Assembly (NCBI GenBank): GCA_964394085.1
Contig: CAYMWF010000102.1
Span: 1 to 16,625 of the forward strand
Length of the DNA stretch: 16,625 nt
Direction of reading: 5' to 3'
Source of the DNA: CAYMWF01 sp964394085 [NCBI: uncultured Gemmatimonadota bacterium]
GTDB lineage: Bacteria; GCA-2686955; CAYMWF01
Shown: positions 15,181 to 16,625 of the stretch, one piece after another
Layout of the letters: each line of letters begins with the position of its first letter
Position numbering within the stretch: position 1 is the stretch's first letter
Position numbers and translations under genes: made by a program
The notes under the pieces: model-generated
Databases searched by the model: none
The model's input: the letters and a program-made list of their open reading frames with translations, nothing else
What the model was told of the DNA's origin: nothing

Positions 15181-16038
15181 TTATTTCGAGACGGGAACGC
15201 GGGACTCAATGAACCGCCTTATATTGTCCGCGCAAATCCGGGGCTGCTCGAGCATCACGAGGTGACCGCCGTTCTCCACGACAAATTCCGTCGGATTGAA
15301 ATCACGGACGAACCTTTCACCCCGCGAAAGTGGAAGAACCCTGTTCCCGTCGCCCCAGACGATCATGGTCGGAGGGAAGTAATCGGGCATTTCGAGTGAA
15401 TCCAGGTGACGTGAATCATCGAGCGCTTCTACCAGAGAGCCGAGATTCCGGATATTTGCCGGATTGTCGTGGAGTGTTTTCAGGTGTTCAACCGCAGAAA
15501 CGGAAATAAGGTCGATGTTCTTCGTCTGGCGCTTCAGGGCGAAGCCGGCGAACGCCCGGGGAACGACCAGGTTTTCTCTCAGTTTTTTATAAAGAAACCC
15601 CAGGGCGGATGCAGACCAGTTCAGAAAGAACCTGCCGTCCGCGCCCAGGGTGCGGGGAACCAGCACGTTGAACAGGATCATGGCCGCGATCCCGCTCCCC
15701 TTCCTTCTGAAACAGCACTCGAGTGCGGCGCCGCTTCCGAGGCAGTTCCCTGCCAGAACGACCGATTCGAGACCCTGTCGAGCGATAAAAGCCGACAGAA
15801 TATCGGCGTAATCTCCGAGCCCATGCCCCCCGGGCTCGCTTCTGACCTCGCCGTATCCGGGCCAGTCGAGCTGCGCTACGCTGTAGCCGCCGGCGAGAAT
15901 ATCGGCGACGGGCGACCAGATCGTATGATCCGTTCCCGCGTTATGCAGAAAGATAATCGTGGTCGAACCGGCCGGCCCTCCCTTCGCCGGACGGAATCGA
16001 TAACGTACAGTTACTCCGCCGCAATCGATCTTTTCCAC
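15181..16038 (-). CDS. Alpha/beta hydrolase with cysteine nucleophile
   Basis: This is a 285-residue alpha/beta-hydrolase-fold protein without a signal peptide. Landmarks are IIFLHNAGTDHTIW (oxyanion loop), VAQLDWPGYGEV, and the nucleophile elbow AGNCLGSGAALE, where Cys99 replaces the usual Ser of GxSxG. WGDGNRVLP gives Asp230 and VENGGHLVMLEQP gives His259. A Cys-His-Asp triad of this kind is known in dienelactone hydrolase; most relatives use Ser. The substrate is unknown. The start chosen is GTG 16038, because GGGAG (16049-16045) lies six bases upstream; the TTG at 16044 touches that GGGAG. It follows the M28-like gene by 36 bases and is probably in one operon with it. Its stop lies one base from the stop of the convergent SGNH gene. 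Confidence 0.85.
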   Translation of the reverse strand: MEKIDCGGVTVRYRFRPAKGGPAGSTTIIFLHNAGTDHTIWSPVADILAGGYSVAQLDWPGYGEVRSEPGGHGLGDYADILSAFIARQGLESVVLAGNCLGSGAALECCFRRKGSGIAAMILFNVLVPRTLGADGRFFLNWSASALGFLYKKLRENLVVPRAFAGFALKRQTKNIDLISVSAVEHLKTLHDNPANIRNLGSLVEALDDSRHLDSLEMPDYFPPTMIVWGDGNRVLPLSRGERFVRDFNPTEFVVENGGHLVMLEQPRICADNIRRFIESRVPVSK

Positions 16039-16074
16039 AGTCAACTCCCGTCCCGACCTGCTGAAGGGAAAAAA

Positions 16075-16551
16075 CTAGTAGACCGGCCGCAGCCCCCAGA
16101 AGGTGGCTTTACCCCGGCTGATCCTCTTGAGAAGCTTCATGAAGAGACGATTTATTTTTGCATCTTCCCTTCTTATTTCCGAAAAGGAGATATCCGTTAC
16201 AACGATTTTGCCCCGGCATTTCGCGGGAATCCGCACGGTTTTGGGATCTATGTAGAAAAGAGGAGCACTGATTCCGGAATCTGGCGTGTGTCTCGTATAT
16301 GGAACATAAAAGTGGTCGATCGGGGATATATTATCTCCCTCCCCGATTTCGAGCCCGGACTCTTCCCCGCTCCAGCAGGTAATCGGTATAGGCTCTTTCC
16401 TGACGCGTTCGAGCTTGAATTCTCTCAGCTTCTCTGCCAGAAAATCTTCGTTCCTGTGACCCGGCGGACTCCCCGGCCGCCGGGGTCCCATGGCCGCCTG
16501 AAGCTCGACCCACTCATACATCTTCTTTTCGATATCTTCGATGTGGTTCAA
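16075..16551 (-). CDS. Truncated N-terminal part of an M28-like peptidase
   Basis: This is a 158-residue protein. The N terminus (MYEWVELQAAMGPRRPGSPPGHRNEDFLAEKLREFKLERVRKEPIPI) resembles the start of M28-type zinc peptidases, and APLFYIDPKTVRIPAKCRGKIVVTDIS resembles the beginning of an inserted PA-like domain. The zinc-binding catalytic half is missing: the frame ends in WGLRPVY-TAG and the alpha/beta hydrolase gene begins 36 bases later. It may be a decayed gene, the result of a deletion, or a free-standing small protein. The TTG at 16551 has AAGGA seven bases upstream; an ATG at 16521 is the alternative. No signal peptide is seen. The family assignment is from motif resemblance only. Confidence 0.5.
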   Translation of the reverse strand: MNHIEDIEKKMYEWVELQAAMGPRRPGSPPGHRNEDFLAEKLREFKLERVRKEPIPITCWSGEESGLEIGEGDNISPIDHFYVPYTRHTPDSGISAPLFYIDPKTVRIPAKCRGKIVVTDISFSEIRREDAKINRLFMKLLKRISRGKATFWGLRPVY

Positions 16552-16571
16552 CGGCGTTTCCTTCGATGGCT

Positions 16572-16625
16572 CGGTTCAACTGCCGGTTCGGTTCAACTGC
16601 CGGTTCGGTTCAACTGCCGGTTCGG
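16572..16625. repeat. 17-bp tandem repeat at the window edge
   Basis: The unit CGGTTCAACTGCCGGTT occurs three times exactly (16572-16588, 16589-16605, 16606-16622), and a fourth copy starts at the last three bases. It lies about 20 bases upstream of the M28-like start. Its true length is unknown because it is cut by the window end. Confidence 0.9.

Noticed and set aside
14043-15209. Long minus-strand open frame over the SGNH gene
   Set aside because: It overlaps the SGNH gene fully, has no domain, and the plus strand has a ribosome site, signal peptide and catalytic blocks.
16572-16625. Possible CRISPR array
   Set aside because: The 17-bp units are contiguous with no unique spacers, so it is a simple tandem repeat.

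Overview
The window reads as a chromosomal stretch of an uncultivated, GC-rich, free-living bacterium. Bacterial signals are AGGAGG-type ribosome binding sites, a hairpin plus T-run terminator, and TTG-17-TATAAT-like promoter pairs. No rRNA, tRNA, integrase, transposase or CRISPR array is visible, so the taxon cannot be named. The DUF3604 protein, the KP-43-like subtilase with repeated 'DGATNV...DLTWDGGDPN' modules and the secreted hydrolases resemble gene content common in polymer-degrading uncultivated phyla; that is an inference from style only.

Layout. 1-211: leader with a plausible promoter. 212-2891 (+): a tightly coupled pair, a DegT/DnrJ/EryC1/StrS-type PLP enzyme followed by a B12-binding-type radical SAM enzyme. 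2981-3988 (-): a DUF2804 protein. 4165-5664 (+): a secreted clan GH-A glycoside hydrolase, divergent from DUF2804 across a short region holding two outward-facing perfect TATAAT boxes. 5782-7254 (+): an exported sulfatase-like protein of the alkaline phosphatase superfamily with Thr at the nucleophile position, in AT-richer DNA. 7310-9601 (-): an exported DUF3604 (PHP-like) protein. 9935-13717 (-): a 1260-residue exported subtilase with three FN3-like and two other beta domains, followed by two hairpins including a clear terminator. 14115-15179 (+): an exported SGNH/GDSL-like hydrolase. 15181-16038 (-): an alpha/beta hydrolase with Cys in the nucleophile elbow, meeting the SGNH gene with one base between stops. 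16075-16551 (-): a short protein resembling only the N-terminal part of M28-type peptidases, preceded by a 17-bp tandem repeat that runs off the window.

From 4165 to 15179 the window is essentially a run of exported hydrolases (glycosidase, sulfatase-like, PHP-like, protease, esterase-like), each apparently in its own transcription unit. This suggests outer-surface or extracellular polymer processing rather than one operon. The most unusual recurring theme is departure from textbook catalytic residues in several neighbours: Glu at the subtilase Asp position, Thr and Asn in the sulfatase-like protein, Cys in the alpha/beta hydrolase, and Ile for Asn in SGNH block III. I do not see a clear defence or mobile system, and I do not claim one.
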